From assembly GCA_050084985.1 (NCBI GenBank), contig JBITNC010000001.1, forward strand, positions 4,712,001 through 4,776,000: DNA of 64,000 nucleotides, in the 5' to 3' direction. Position 1 is the stretch's first letter. Every line of letters starts with the position of its first letter. This DNA is from Nageia nagi. Lineage: Eukaryota > Pinophyta. Position numbers and translations under genes: made by a program. The notes under the pieces are model-generated. The model saw only the letters and a program-made list of their open reading frames with translations. It searched no databases and had not been told where the DNA came from. Positions 1 through 11,264 of this stretch are shown here, piece by piece.

Positions 1-727
1 ATGCAACTTATAGAGACTCATCTTATCAACTTCTTATTCAAGACTACTTCTAGTACATTAGAACCATCTATGTTCGATGGATATTGCTTTGTAAACTATT
101 TATAAAATATTTAAATAGTTGAGTCTTATCCAATATCTATTACTTCTCAAGATGTATAGTTCTTATCTTTGATTGTATCTATTATGGATGAGAACTCTCT
201 CACTATCTTCTCTACCCAATATTGCATTAAGGGGAAGTGTTAGAATTTCTAATGCATTATTATTTAATATTTAAATAAAATAAAGTGTCTCTCCTACTTA
301 TTTCATTCAAATACTAAAAAGTATTTATAAATACCTTTTGTAAACCCTTGGTAAAAAGGTGGGTTAATGTGAGTTAATATGGGGTTCTCTCCTATAAATA
401 GAGAGCTTGTCCTTATTGTAAATTATACTTGAATAGAGCAAAGTTATGCTCATGCTTTGAAGGAATATAGGTTGTAAGAATTATTCTTTACAAGTAAATA
501 TCTAGAGTTGAAGTGGAGTACTCTCATCCTTGAGAGGAACCACTATACACCCTTTTTCACCTTGTGTGTGATTTATTGAGTGTTCTTAAAAGTAGAATTG
601 TTCATCCAAGGTGATCTTGGAGTATTAGAGTTTAATATTTTTTATAAGTCTAGTCTAAAAAATAAGTAAATGAGGTTTTAAGAATCTCTTCGTTAGGTAT
701 GTCATAAATTATGCAAGTTCCCCAACA
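1..727 (+). mobile_element. Ty1/copia element C0, 3' end only
   Basis: This is the last internal 237 bases plus the 3' LTR of a copia element cut off by the window edge. The identification rests on its near identity (about 97 % by eye) to 20212-20939, where the same sequence follows a recognisable copia RNase H reading frame (C2). A short polypurine stretch (AAGGGGAAG) sits directly before the LTR at 229-237, as expected for plus-strand priming. No coding sequence remains in the window. Confidence 0.75.
238..727 (+). repeat. 3' LTR of copia element C0
   Basis: The 490-bp LTR starts TGTTAGAATT and ends CCCCAACA, so it has the TG...CA ends and a short inverted terminal repeat. A TATA-box-like TATAAATA lies at 393-400. 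It pairs with the LTR at 20449-20939, differing at roughly 13-15 positions by eye. What follows (TGGTTCATGA) is not a primer binding site, which agrees with this being a 3' LTR. Confidence 0.75.
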
Positions 728-1315
728 TGGTTCATGATTAATGGTGATGCTCACTCAAAAAAACTTTTGAGATAATGATAGGCAAGATCGAATCTATCTA
801 GAATACTTGAAAAGGCTATCATAGATAGGATTTTATGTTGAACAACATCAAGCAACTCAAAAAATTGATTTGTATCTACATCTAGTGACATGGCATGACT
901 CTCTATATATGAGTGATAGGAAATGTACAAGATGAACATGGGGTGTGAGGTAAGATAATTCCCAAATAATGAATGGAATGTTATATGGATAAACTATGCA
1001 TTGATTTGTATGTTCAAAAACACAATGAGGATGACTCATGATGTATGTGTGTTGAATGCAACCAACCACTTGCAATATTATATATGCAAACTTCAAAAAT
1101 TGAAGAAGGCTATATAAACATAATATATAAATCTTTTATTTTCATGAAAATGATTAATAGACATAGAAAGATATCAAATGATATATATACAACACATATG
1201 TACAAGACATACATTTTTATATATTTTTGATGTTTTTATTTTTGTTAACATGAAAAAAAACTATCTTAATCTATAATCCTCAAATGGTGTTGGTATATTG
1301 ATTTCTTGGGAATTA
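728..1315. repeat. Flank shared with 20940-21530
   Basis: This sequence continues the near-identical repeat past the LTR end, for about 590 bases, and matches 20940-21530. Because an LTR copy normally ends at the LTR, the shared flank points to duplication of a larger segment instead of two independent insertions. The minus strand has a 79-aa frame (1096-857) that matches the longer 106-aa frame of the other copy until a frameshift caused by a TAT insertion/indel near 905-950. Confidence 0.7.
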
Positions 1316-1319
1316 TACG

Positions 1320-2670
1320 ATGTCCATCATCAATTACCTTAGGAAGTGTAAAATGAATTTTTTATTATGTAAGGTAATTTTTTTACTTAAACATTTATGC
1401 ATTATGTTTAAGGTTTAATATTTCAAATATAAGTGTTTATTTTTATTTTTTAAGGGATCATAATTTTTAAGTAAAAAGGAGGAGGAAATACTTATGAATT
1501 TCTTTACTTAAAACTTTTAAATGTTTTTATGTTTAGAATACATGTTTGTCATCTAGAAACCTTGATGTCTCTCATACATGTTAAATTATTTATCATTTTA
1601 CAAAGTTAATAAATAACATATGCAAATTAATAAGATGATGCATGCTCCTTAATTAATATTTTAAGTAAAATGATTCATGATATTTAATTCTTTAAGTCAT
1701 GGAATGATGCATGTTTAATTTCCTAAGTTAATACATACTTCTTACTTATTTCTTTAAGTTAATGATGCATACTTTTAAAGTTATAGGAATGATGCATTTG
1801 ATGACTCCCTAACTTTATTTTGCAAATTATGGAATAGGATTTATGCAAAATAAAGAATGATGTAAATATGTCCTTTAGGGGTTGGTAAACAAAACCCATC
1901 AGACACATAGGTTTCAAATTTTGAATGGATAATGTTTTACTTATAATTTTTTACTTCATGTTTCACATATTGATTTATTTGTTTATACAAATAAAAATAC
2001 AAATATTGATATGATAAAACCCTAAAATAAATAAATTCATATGTACATTCTGCAACATGACTTGTTTGGGGAGCCATGAGGTGAGGATAGGCGAACTAGA
2101 GCCTTTAAGTCCAACGATCCAAATGGTGAAAAGTTTGTACTTCTCAATTGCCCCTAAGTCCTCTATTGGTCTAGATATCACTCCAATAGGTGGATAGACA
2201 TGTGTGTAGTGATACCAATGTTCACACATCCATTCCAGGATTATCCTAATAACCTAAGAAGATAACTTGAGACCTAATCAAGATTAATAATTTGGCCGAT
2301 CTAATAAACATCATAACATTGAAAATAGTAGGTACTTCTCCTTGTGAGAAAGTATAATACTGACCAAGTCAATTTGGTTAAGGATTGGTAGTACTTGGGC
2401 TCCTCTTATGTAGTCATCCAAGTGAAGGCCTAATTTTAGACAAGAAAATAAGCCTTAATAATGTAACTCTACATCCACAGTTCTTAAGATGAAAAATATA
2501 TTTGGGTACATGGATTATTATTTGAGTTATAAAACACTTGCACTAGTGAATCAAATCAAGCATGTCTTAGTTAATTAAATTTAACATGTATTATTTACTT
2601 ACTTAAAATTAACATATAATATTGTTTATTAAATCATATGCTTATTATTTTTCACATTCTTATGTAGTAA
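1320..2670 (+). other. C1 leader before gag (non-coding)
   Basis: About 1.35 kb of AT-rich sequence precedes gag. It contains repeated ATGATGCAT / TTAAGTTAAT style words around 1620-1800 and a conserved block at 2040-2470 (GCCATGAGGTGAGGATAGG, AGGACTTAGGGGC complement) that also appears, inverted, at 54540-54910 in C3. I see no open frame that both elements share here, so it is best read as an untranslated leader. The 84-aa minus-strand frame at 1975-2229 is not kept in C3. Confidence 0.6.
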
Positions 2671-3600
2671 ATGGGAGACTTCTTTTTACCCAAACACATT
2701 CTTGATGGTTCCAACTTTGGGATTTGGAAAACTCAAATGAGAGTTGAATTGCAAGCAAGGAAGCTTTGGAAAATAGTGAATGAGAACTTTGTACCTCCTA
2801 TATATGAGAAGGCACTTGAGGCTTACAACACAAAGAATGAGTTGGAAACCTTCATGATTTTTTGTGCAATTTTAGATGATGTATTCCTAATGATTTTCTT
2901 TTTAACTTCAACAAAGGAAGCTTGGGATAAGTTTAAAAAAATCTATTTTATTTCAAAGTTTTTAATAAGGTTTACCATTCATCAAAATTTGCTTTAATCT
3001 CATCAAAAAAAGATGAAAATGTTACCATCTACTTAAATAAAATCATTGATCTAAGGACCTAACTTGTTGCTTGTGGGTGCAATTGGATCAATGATGAGTT
3101 AATGGTCTTCATCATTCTTCAAAATATTTCTTCAAAATTTAGAAACTTTGTGACAATTATGGAAACAAAGCTTGATGATGAAGAAGAATTCTTATCCCTT
3201 GAGAACCTTTCTAGGCTCCTTTTGAAGCATAAAAAAACTTTAACAAGAAGGTGTTGATTTCTTCTCCTAAATATAATAACATTGCTCTTGGAGCAACCAA
3301 AACTCCTCTCAAGAATAATTTTAGCTATCAAAAGAAATCTTATCCTTCTTCCTCCAAAAGGTTTGAGAAAAGAGGTAATGGTAACAATAGTAGCAGGAAT
3401 AATGGCAACAACAACCACTTCAAGCAAAGATATGGAAAAGAAAAAGCAAATAATCTATATCTTAAAAAAAGTTTTATGGTAATTGTAACTATTGTGGCAT
3501 CCAAGGTCACAAAGAATTTGATTGCTATAAAAAAAAGAAAAGAAAGAATAAAGGCAATGGAAATGTAAATAACTTCAAAGGAAAGGAGAATATTCAAGCT
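2671..3600 (+). pseudogene. gag: C1 gag remnant with CCHC zinc knuckle
   Basis: Copia gag forms the capsid-like particle that packages element RNA. The frame opens at ATG 2671 (MGDFFLPKHILDGSNFGIW), the usual start of copia gag, and runs 108 codons before a frameshift at about 2980; the rest is spread over other frames (LNKIIDLRTQLVACG, LSLENLSRLLLKH). A zinc knuckle, CNYCGIQGHKEFDC, is readable at about 3487-3530, followed by a Lys-rich tail. The same start and knuckle occur in C3. Serine-rich frames on the minus strand here are shadows. Confidence 0.85.
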
Positions 3601-4870
3601 AGTTTTGCTACAACACTCTACTCCATGTCTTGTACTTTTTCATCTAATTGGATTGTTAACTCTGGTTGCACTAATCACCTATGCTTTGAAAAGGATAAGT
3701 TTGAGAACTTTCACTAGTATAGAAAAGATGCAGTTATGATAGGTGATAACTCTATCCTTGAAGTCCAAGGCATTGAAAGTGTGTTGATTCATAGGAAAGT
3801 TCTTGAAAATGTGATTTATGTTCTTAAGCTTAGGATGAACCTTCTCTCCATGATTCAAGTTGCAAGAAAAGCATACTCATTTGAGTTCAACTCTCAATCT
3901 TGGTGCATGAATAAAGTACTTACAACAATGGTTAAAGGATCAATGAAATATGATCTCTACATTATAGATCAAGTTTCATCAAAGATGTGTCTTGCTACGA
4001 GTGTGTGTTATAGAGAAAATCTTTGGCATCAATGTTTAAGGTACCTTAACCATAAGAGTATTCAAGTCATGAAATACCAAGAACTTGTGAAAGGTTTATC
4101 TTTAATTTCTTCTTTGATTGGTCTATGTGAGAAGTGCATCCTTGACAAGATGCATAGACAAAAGTTTGAAAAAAATAAGGTAACAAGAGCATTTCAACCT
4201 CTTCAACTTATGCATTCAAATTTGATGGCTCCATTTAAAACTAAGTCATTTGGAGGATCATATTACATATTGACCTTCATTGATGACTTTAGTAGAATGA
4301 CCTTTGGTATCTACTTGAGTACAAGGATAAAACCTTTGAGAGTTTCAAGAATTTTAAGGCCTTAGTTGAAAATCAAATTAACTTTAAAATCAAGATGTTG
4401 AGATTAGATAATGAAAGAGAATATAATAGCAATGAGTTCAATATTTATTGCACTAAGTATGGAATCAAGAGGTAGTTTACGATTCTTTACACTCCTTAAT
4501 AGAATGGTGTTGCTAAAAGGAAAAATAGAATAATTATGGAAATGGCTAGATGCATGTTGGGTAATCTTCCTAGTTTCTTGTGGGGTGAAGCTATGAGCAC
4601 TATTATTTACATCTTGAATAGGTATCCCACAAAAACCATTCAAGGGAAAACACCTTTTGACACATGATCAAGAAGAAAGCCTAATATTTCTCACCTTAGG
4701 ATGTTTTCTTGTGAAGCATTCTCTTACACTATTTCTGAGAAAAGGAAGAAGTTAGACAAAAGGGCTAAAAATGCATCTTTATGGGTTATGATAGTCAAGA
4801 TAGAGGCTACAAGCTCTACTCTCTATATTACAAAGAAGTGTTCATTTCAAGGTATGTAAAGTTCAATGAA
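3601..4870 (+). pseudogene. pol: C1 protease, GAG-pre-integrase and integrase remnant
   Basis: The aspartic protease region reads NWIVNSGCTNHLCF near 3650; the catalytic Asp of the usual D-S-G is Asn, so protease is dead. A 209-codon frame (3736-4365) covers GAG-pre-integrase and the start of integrase: zinc-binding His and Cys (H..H near 4030-4050, CEKC near 4130), then HSNL, where the first DDE Asp is Asn, and FIDDFSRM. The integrase continues with frameshifts and stops (e.g. TAATAG at 4498-4503, where Gln-Gln is expected before NG) through MARCMLGNLPSFLWGEA and the C-terminal GYDSQDRGYKLYS around 4790. Confidence 0.85.
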
Positions 4871-4959
4871 ATTTTTGAATATTTTGCTTCTAATGAGGAT
4901 GTTGATGATCCAAAGTGGTTAGATATTGATATAGTCAAGTCACCTTAGGAGCAAAATTA

Positions 4960-6573
4960 TTCAACACAAAGAGTAACAAGGAGCATGAACTTGAACAAAT
5001 CATTATTTTACAAGATTAATAATAAGCATGAGCCCTCATCCTTCAAAGAAGCTTCAAAACACAAGTGCTGGATGGAAGCCATAAAAGTGGAGTATGAGAT
5101 GCTTATGAAAAATAAAACTTAGGACTTGATTCCTTATCCCAATTAGAAGAATGTGATTGGCAATAAGTGTATCTATAAGGTCAAGTTCAATTCTCTTTGA
5201 GATATTGAGAAATACAAAGCAAGGTTAGTAGCTAAAGGTTTTGCTCAAAAATATGATGTAGATTATGGGAAAACCTTTTCTCCTATGGTAAAGTTACCTA
5301 CTATGAAAATTATCCTTACTCTTTCTACAGCTCAAGGGTGGAAAATTTTTCAACTTAACATCAAGAGTGCATTTCTTAATGGTGACTTAGATGTAAAAAT
5401 ATTCATGAATTAACTAGAAGGGTTTATTATGGAAGAAAAAGAGTCTTTTATGTTCAAGCTAAAGAAGTCTTTGTATGGACTCAAGAAAGCATCTAGAGCC
5501 TAGTATAAGAAGATTTCAAGATACTTTATAGACATTAGTTTCTCCAAGTGTTTTTTTTACTCTGATCTATATGTGCTCAAATTGAGAAAAGATGAGATCT
5601 TGATTCTTCTTTGTGTGGATGATCTTTTGAAAACTAGAAGCATTGATAAAATCATTCAAGAGTGCATATCCAAACTTAAGGTAATGTTTGAAATGATTGA
5701 TCTTGGTCTCTTGCACTACTACCTTGGAATGCAAGTATACTAATATAAAGATTGTACTTATCTTAGTTAATCTAAGTATATATCATACATCTTGTAGAAG
5801 TTTGGAATGGAAGAGTGTAGATATGTTGTAATCCCAATCTCTCCTAGAATCACTATTTCTCTAAGCTCCATCTCTCAGTTGGCTAATGCTACAACTTACA
5901 GGCCATTAATTAGTAGTCTTTTGTATTTGACTATTTTTAGGCTAGATGTTATCCTTACAGTGAATTTGATGGCATGATTCATGAAAAAACCATACATTGA
6001 GCACCTTAATGTTGTTAATTAAATCTTAAGCTATGTTGTAGGGATAAAGGACCTTGATATCAAGTATTCTAAGTTGCCCTTGTTTGTTCTCTCAGAGTTC
6101 TCAGATTCTATCTATGGAGGAGATAGAGATAATATAAAATCAACCTCTATATATTTTTAGCATTGGTTCAAGTGCTATCTCTTGGGCTTCCAAGAAATAG
6201 CCTAATATTTCTCTTTCCACCACATAATCCAAATACTATGCCATGTCTATTGTAGCCTAGAAAGCTATTTGACTAAGGCATGTTTTGAAAGAAATTGGCT
6301 ATGAGTAAGGTGGATCATCTTTAATTTTTTCTAATAATCAATCAACAATCTCTTTGGCTAAGAATCCTATGTTTTAGCAAAGAACAAAACATGTAAAAAT
6401 CCAAGCATATTTTATCAGGGAGAAGCTTCTTGATGGCATCATACATCTAGAGTATTATCCATCCACCTTAAACTTCACTAATTTATTCACCAAGTCCCTC
6501 ACAAAAGCTTAATTTTGTAAGCTTAGGGATGCTATCGAAATGGTGAAGTTTCCCTCAAGGGAAAGTGAAGTTT
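4960..6573 (+). pseudogene. pol: C1 reverse transcriptase and RNase H remnant
   Basis: RT starts at the RVTR region (MNLNKSLFYKINNKH, about 4985) and includes KNVIGNKC, KTFSPVVKLP, FLNGDLDV and LYGLKKA. The catalytic box is CVDD at 5612-5623 in place of YVDD. In-frame stops fall at conserved Trp and Gln, e.g. 5122 and 5504. RNase H is recognisable after about 6080 (SSNNQSTISLAKN, QRTKHVKIQ, FIREKLLDG). The frame ends with KFPSRESEV and TGA at 6571. This is a decayed copy; no activity is expected. Confidence 0.88.
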
Positions 6574-6599
6574 GAATTCTTATGTTAAATTTATGTTTG

Positions 6600-7017
6600 T
6601 GATGACAACTTCACCCCTAGGTAGGTTTTGTGTTGTATAGTGTTGATTTTGTTGTACACCTTTGTGGTAAGTTTGATATACATAAGGAATTTGTACAAAT
6701 TTTAGAGCAAAAAGATTGGTCAATCCAACACTATTTAGTTATCCATGTGTGAGGAACTCTTATGTGACTTTTAGCATTGTTCAGTTATCCATAATTAAGG
6801 AACTCGTATTTCCATTCTCTATTTTGTAATGATAATCATCATATGTTTTATATACAATAGGTGAATATGAGTTTTTTCTTTGGCTTGGCATCTTTGTAAT
6901 GACTTATAGTGCACCTTGATCAGTTTATGATGGCATTTACTTGATTCAACTATCCTTGTTGATATGATTATGATGCATATAACTAATCTTATTATTTGAG
7001 CTGCTTATAACTGTAGG
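6600..7017 (+). repeat. C1 3' untranslated region with repeated motif
   Basis: Non-coding sequence between the RNase H stop and the LTR. It carries two copies of a motif close to CAGTTATCCATGTGTGAGG (about 6735 and 6780). The same motif is repeated in C2 (19796-19965) and, inverted, in C3 (49450-49670). Its function is unknown; conservation across diverged copies suggests a role in the RNA or at least an ancestral tandem repeat. Confidence 0.6.
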
Positions 7018-7997
7018 TTCTCTTGAGAGTGTAGGTTATTTACTTCAAATGTGCAAGCACTTAAATACTCTTCATGTATTCTAGTTGGATGACTACTTCA
7101 TGTACATAGAAATCAGTTATGGTTAATGATTGTATTTTTCAAAGTAGTGAGTCTCAAACTAGATCTTTCTTACTTCACAAATATATAAAAAGTTCTCATC
7201 TCCATTGTATCTATTTGAAGGAGAACTCTCTTACTTTTTTTCTTCTCTCTTATTCCTTTATTCTAATATTGCATTACATGGGAGTGTTGGAATGCATAAT
7301 ATATTATTGTAAAGGTTTTGTAATAATCTCCTATGTAATTTCACTAATACTTAAGTGTATCATTAGATACCTTAAATATTTAAGTGAATATGATAATGTA
7401 ACTTGTCCTACACTCCATGTCATGAGCATGCCCGTTGGATAAAAGGATGTGCATGTCATGCTTTTGTACATTGGGTAAAAGGGTGATCCAAAGAGGGATT
7501 TTGGCCTTCTCTTGAGAGTGTAGGTTATTTACTTTAGATGTGCAAGCACTTAAAGACTCTTCATGACTTCCAGTTGGATGACTACTTCATGTACATGGAA
7601 ATTGATTATAGTTAATTATTGTATTTTTCAAAAGTAGTGAGTCTCAAACTAGATCTTTGTTACTTCACAAATATGTAAAAATTTCTCATCTCTGTTGTAT
7701 CTATTTGGAGGAGAACTCTCTTACTTTTTTTCTTCTCCCTTATTCACTCTATTCTAATATTGCATTAAGGGGGTGTGTTGGCATGTATAATACATTATTG
7801 TAAAGGTTTTGTAATAATCTCCTATGTAATTTCACTAATACTTAAGTGTATCATTAGATATCTTAAATATTTAAGTGAATATGATAATGTAACTTGTCTT
7901 ACACTCCATGTCATGAGCATGCCCCTTGGATAAAAGGATGCGCATGTCATGCTTTTATACATTGGCTAAAAGGGTGATCCAAAGAGGGATTTTGGCC
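7018..7997 (+). repeat. Tandem duplication of C1 3' end (two ~490-bp copies)
   Basis: Copy 1 (7018-7506) and copy 2 (7507-7997) both begin TTCTCTTGAGAGTGTAGG and contain the last internal bases, the polypurine tract and the first part of the LTR (LTR start at 7285 and 7776). Copy 1 stops about 220 bases into the LTR at GATTTTGGCC, the same point where copy 2 continues into the full LTR. Several substitutions separate the copies, so the event is not very recent. Confidence 0.85.
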
Positions 7998-8263
7998 TAT
8001 AAATAGAAGGGTCCCTCTTTGGATCATACACCAATTTGTGGAGTAAAGTTGTGCTATAGGATAGTGTTTAGGAGAAAAGTTTAGGAGGATTGTAAGAGTT
8101 CATATTTGTTAAGAAGTGAGATCTAGTTAGTGGATGTACTTCTAGTTGGAGGAACCACTTACATCTTGAGTTATCTTTGTGAGATTGCTTTGTGAGTTTG
8201 TTAGATTGAATTGTGAGCGTTCACGCGATCTTGGAAGTTTAGAGTTGCTTATGTTATATTTCA
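7776..8263 (+). repeat. 3' LTR of copia element C1
   Basis: The LTR is 488 bp, TGTTGGCATG...ATATTTCA, the same length as the C3 LTR (57724-58211) that it resembles throughout. A TATA-like TATAAATA is at 7998-8005. The preceding AAGGGGGTG (7768-7775) is the polypurine tract. A partial LTR start, 7285-7506, lies upstream because of the tandem duplication. Confidence 0.85.
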
Positions 8264-10285
8264 ATTCTCTCACTCTTATTTATCTTCTAGTTTAGAAATT
8301 ATAAATCAATGATATGTAAATTTCTATATCTTATGGATATCCAAGGTCATCACATACAAATTATTTATACATATACAATAATTTCTTTTAATGACCCCAC
8401 CACATTTGTTTCTTGATTAACATATATGAAACCCTATATTGTATAGTTTAAGTCCATTTTTATGAAAATTGATGATGTTTTGAGCATCTTATGAATGCAG
8501 GCATTGGGAAGATGAGGACAAGTTGAAGAAGTTGCTACTAATTATAGTTTGAAGTTTCATAACATCCTAATTGATTTTTTATATATATTAAGTCATTTGA
8601 TTTTGCAGGGCAAGTATGCTCCTTAGGTGCTAAGTGCATAGTGAGTTTATTTAATTATTCCATGTATAAATAAATTAACTAGATACCTCTTTTTGATATA
8701 AAATTTATTTTAATATATAAGCAATATTATTATTATCTCCATAAATTTTATTTACCATTAAGGTAAAATAGCCAAATTATTGAACCTATCCTATGGTTTA
8801 AAAAGGCAAAAAGAAAACCTAAAGGTATCATACAAATATTCTACTTGAAATTATTTGAAGCCCACATGGGTTGGCTCAAATTATTGTAAACTATTACAAA
8901 TATTTAACCAAGGGATAAATTTGTTAAAAACAAATGGGCCAAGAAAGAATCTATTTTCACCTACAAAATGAAAAAATATGATGCAATCAATAGTGAAACC
9001 TTTTGGAAATATTATCCCAATTTTTTGCTATATAAACATGTTGAGGGGGAAGGGGTGTTTGGGTGGTGGCACGTTTATAAAGGAGATTAAAATTACTCTC
9101 ATTTCCTCTCCCAAGTTATAACTAGGTTCTTCTCTAATTATAGCATTTACTTGCTATAATTTATAATTCTATTTTATGAGTTGAATGCCATAATTTGTAA
9201 TTTAACTTATAGTTTAGTTGGATATTTTTTATGTCGGATCATGTGAATAGCATAAGTACTCTTTTGAAATTATCTATGTATTTTTTTGGGAATAAAGTAT
9301 GCTAGGAAAATAATGGTATTTTAAATTATTTTTAAATATTATATGAAGAAGCTATCATGAGTATTCTTGACATTACTTGTAATGTTAGAATTTATCTTAT
9401 GAATTAGGAATCCCCATCACTTCCTTATGCATGTGAATAGTATAACCATGAATCTCAATCAAATAATCAATCTCCACATACTCAATACTCATTTGTTTTC
9501 ACTTTTTAATTTAGGACTACAAATATTGAATCGGTGATTGTTTTGTTTCCTTAGGACTAAGTCTTTGGGAATTCTAGGAGCAAACCGAGCCATAGTGGAA
9601 ATAAAGGAGGGACATATTCTTATCTTCACCATTTTATTTTCATTGAACGTTGATCTAATTTGGGGAAAATTTAGATGATATTTTAGGTCATTCATCAATT
9701 CCTAATCACTGCTTGGGTATATAATGTTTTATTAGTTTGTTTACTATGGAGTTTTGCATTCTTAGAAATGATTTGTAGAGTTTTCCTATGATAGATATTT
9801 CCATACCTATTTCTCTATGAACCATAGTGTAGTCATGACCTTATTCATATATGTTTCTAATGTAAAATTTATGCTAATAATTCACCTTGGTTTACTACTA
9901 ATACAAATAGTGATATAGGATGATACATATGTGAAATATGGATCTGGTATACATTCAAGAAATCATTCATAATCTTTGGATATAGTCAAAATAAATGGTT
10001 GGTGATTTTATTCTATTATTGTCAATTTAAATATAGATATCTTAGGAATTGTGCTATTCATGTAGACCTCTATGTTGAATATCTTACTCCAATTGCATAT
10101 ATCATTGGAGAACTTGTGGGAAAAATGTAAAATACCTATTACTATGTTCATCCTAGGTTTTTTTAATAATAAGATATTCTTCAAGAAATTGTTATTTTGT
10201 TCCCCTAAAAACATAATATGTAGTTTCACAACCTTGGAGATAATTTCTTCTAGTATGAAACATGCCTTTGTGAAGGAAACTCATC
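8264..10285. other. Unassigned AT-rich interval between C1 and G1
   Basis: About 2 kb without a credible gene. A TATATAAA and a purine-rich GAGGGGGAAGGGG occur together near 9030-9055, which could be remnants of an older LTR element, but I find no partner repeat. Short minus-strand frames at 9489-9698 and 10008-10229 lack recognisable domains. GATTTTGCAG at 8601 resembles a splice acceptor, without a supporting exon. Confidence 0.4.
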
Positions 10286-10290
10286 TGATG
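10286..10290. repeat. Target-site duplication of G1, left copy (TGATG)
   Basis: TGATG directly precedes the LTR at 10291 and is repeated exactly at 34008-34012 after the other LTR. A 5-bp duplication is the normal length for Ty3/gypsy integration. Together with correct LTR ends it shows that both LTRs belong to one insertion. Confidence 0.85.
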
Positions 10291-11155
10291 TGTACTAATG
10301 AAAAAGCAACCTTGTTATTAAATAAAATAAACAATATTAATATAAATATTTATTTTATTGCTCTTGGATAGACCTCAATTTTATAGTTATGAATCTCTAG
10401 ATTCATTTTTCCTTACCATATGGGCTTTTACAAAATGATTTTTAGGCCTTTATGGCCTCTAGCAAAGTCATCGACATCCTAGTGTAATTGTTCAATGATT
10501 GGTATTGGTTGTTGGCATTCAACCCCTAGTCATTGGCATTTTTGTGTCTATAGTTGCAAGCTTTCAATTTTGTCTCTTGAAACTTGAAAAAATCATTACT
10601 TTCCTTTGATCTTCTTCATCTGAATTTCTTAATAGTTCCATTATTCAACACCCATGGACCCTATACACATGCGAATAAAAAACACATAAAACATATATGT
10701 TCATTTCAAAAAAGAAAACATGGTATTCAAAGAAAAATGAACATGTAAAAGCATCAAAATTAAATTACTCAACTTATAAGTTTCTATATAGATTTTAGCA
10801 AAGTAACTTTACTTTGAAATTGGGTCCCTTACTTCAATATTTAAGGTTTAGAAAAGTTTCTATTTTGGAGATAAGAATTAGGATAAAAAAAGCTTATCCA
10901 TTTTTTTCATGGTAATGATCCAAAGCTTGGATGCATAGGATGGATGATGAATCATCCATGATCCATAGCTTTGTATCCAAGTCATTTAAAAACTTAGCAT
11001 TTTTGTTTTGCTTTTTCCAATCATAGAGTCATTGATGTTTGGCTTGAGTTGCCAGCATCCCATGTCAAACGTTGGCATTTGGCATTTATTATAATGCTTT
11101 TAATTTTTTTTCCTTCTTTTGTAAATCAAAATAGGGGTATTTTTAGGTATCTACA
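10291..11155 (-). repeat. 3' LTR of G1
   Basis: This 865-bp repeat matches 33128-34007 along its length (e.g. TTGGATAGA, GGCCTTTATGGCCTC, AACATGTAAAAGCATCAA). On the minus strand it starts TGTAGATACCTAAAAATACC and ends AGTACA, i.e. TG...CA. Position relative to the polypurine tract marks it as the 3' LTR. The TATA-like box readable in the 5' LTR is mutated here. Confidence 0.88.
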
Positions 11156-11169
11156 TTTTTTCCCTTTTT
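11156..11169 (-). promoter_or_regulatory. Polypurine tract of G1
   Basis: On the minus strand the bases abutting the 3' LTR read AAAAAGGGAAAAAA, a polypurine tract that would prime plus-strand DNA synthesis. Its position next to TGTAGATACC sets the LTR boundary. Confidence 0.75.
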
Positions 11170-11264
11170 GAATTATCCACTAATTGTAAGTAGAGGATAA
11201 TTCAAAAATTTACCTTTCTAAAGGTGGGTGTATTCAAATTTCTTAACTTGTGTTTTCGAATTTA

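Larger units (their letters stand above)
1320..8263 (+). mobile_element. Ty1/copia element C1, 5'-truncated
   Basis: This is a copia element in the order leader, gag, CCHC zinc knuckle, protease, GAG-pre-integrase, integrase, RT, RNase H, 3' untranslated region, LTR. Its 5' LTR and the start of its leader are missing: the sequence joins the shared flank at about 1320. Its leader (from about 1440) and coding region match the minus-strand element C3 (55900-49800), and its LTR (488 bp) matches C3's. All domains are recognisable but carry many stops, so it cannot move by itself. Confidence 0.9.

Noticed and set aside
3119-3597. Ser/Ile/Leu-rich minus-strand frames of 85-102 codons
   Set aside because: They are antisense to C1 gag, whose plus strand carries a zinc knuckle and matches C3; the low-complexity protein follows from A-rich gag codons.
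7119-7442. 107-codon plus-strand frame across the C1 LTR
   Set aside because: It crosses the internal/LTR junction and is broken in the second tandem copy, so it is not a conserved coding frame.
8480-8650. Possible host exon between splice-like sites (ATGAATGCAG, GATTTTGCAG)
   Set aside because: The candidate exon codes for fewer than 20 residues before stops and has no matching donor or neighbouring exon.
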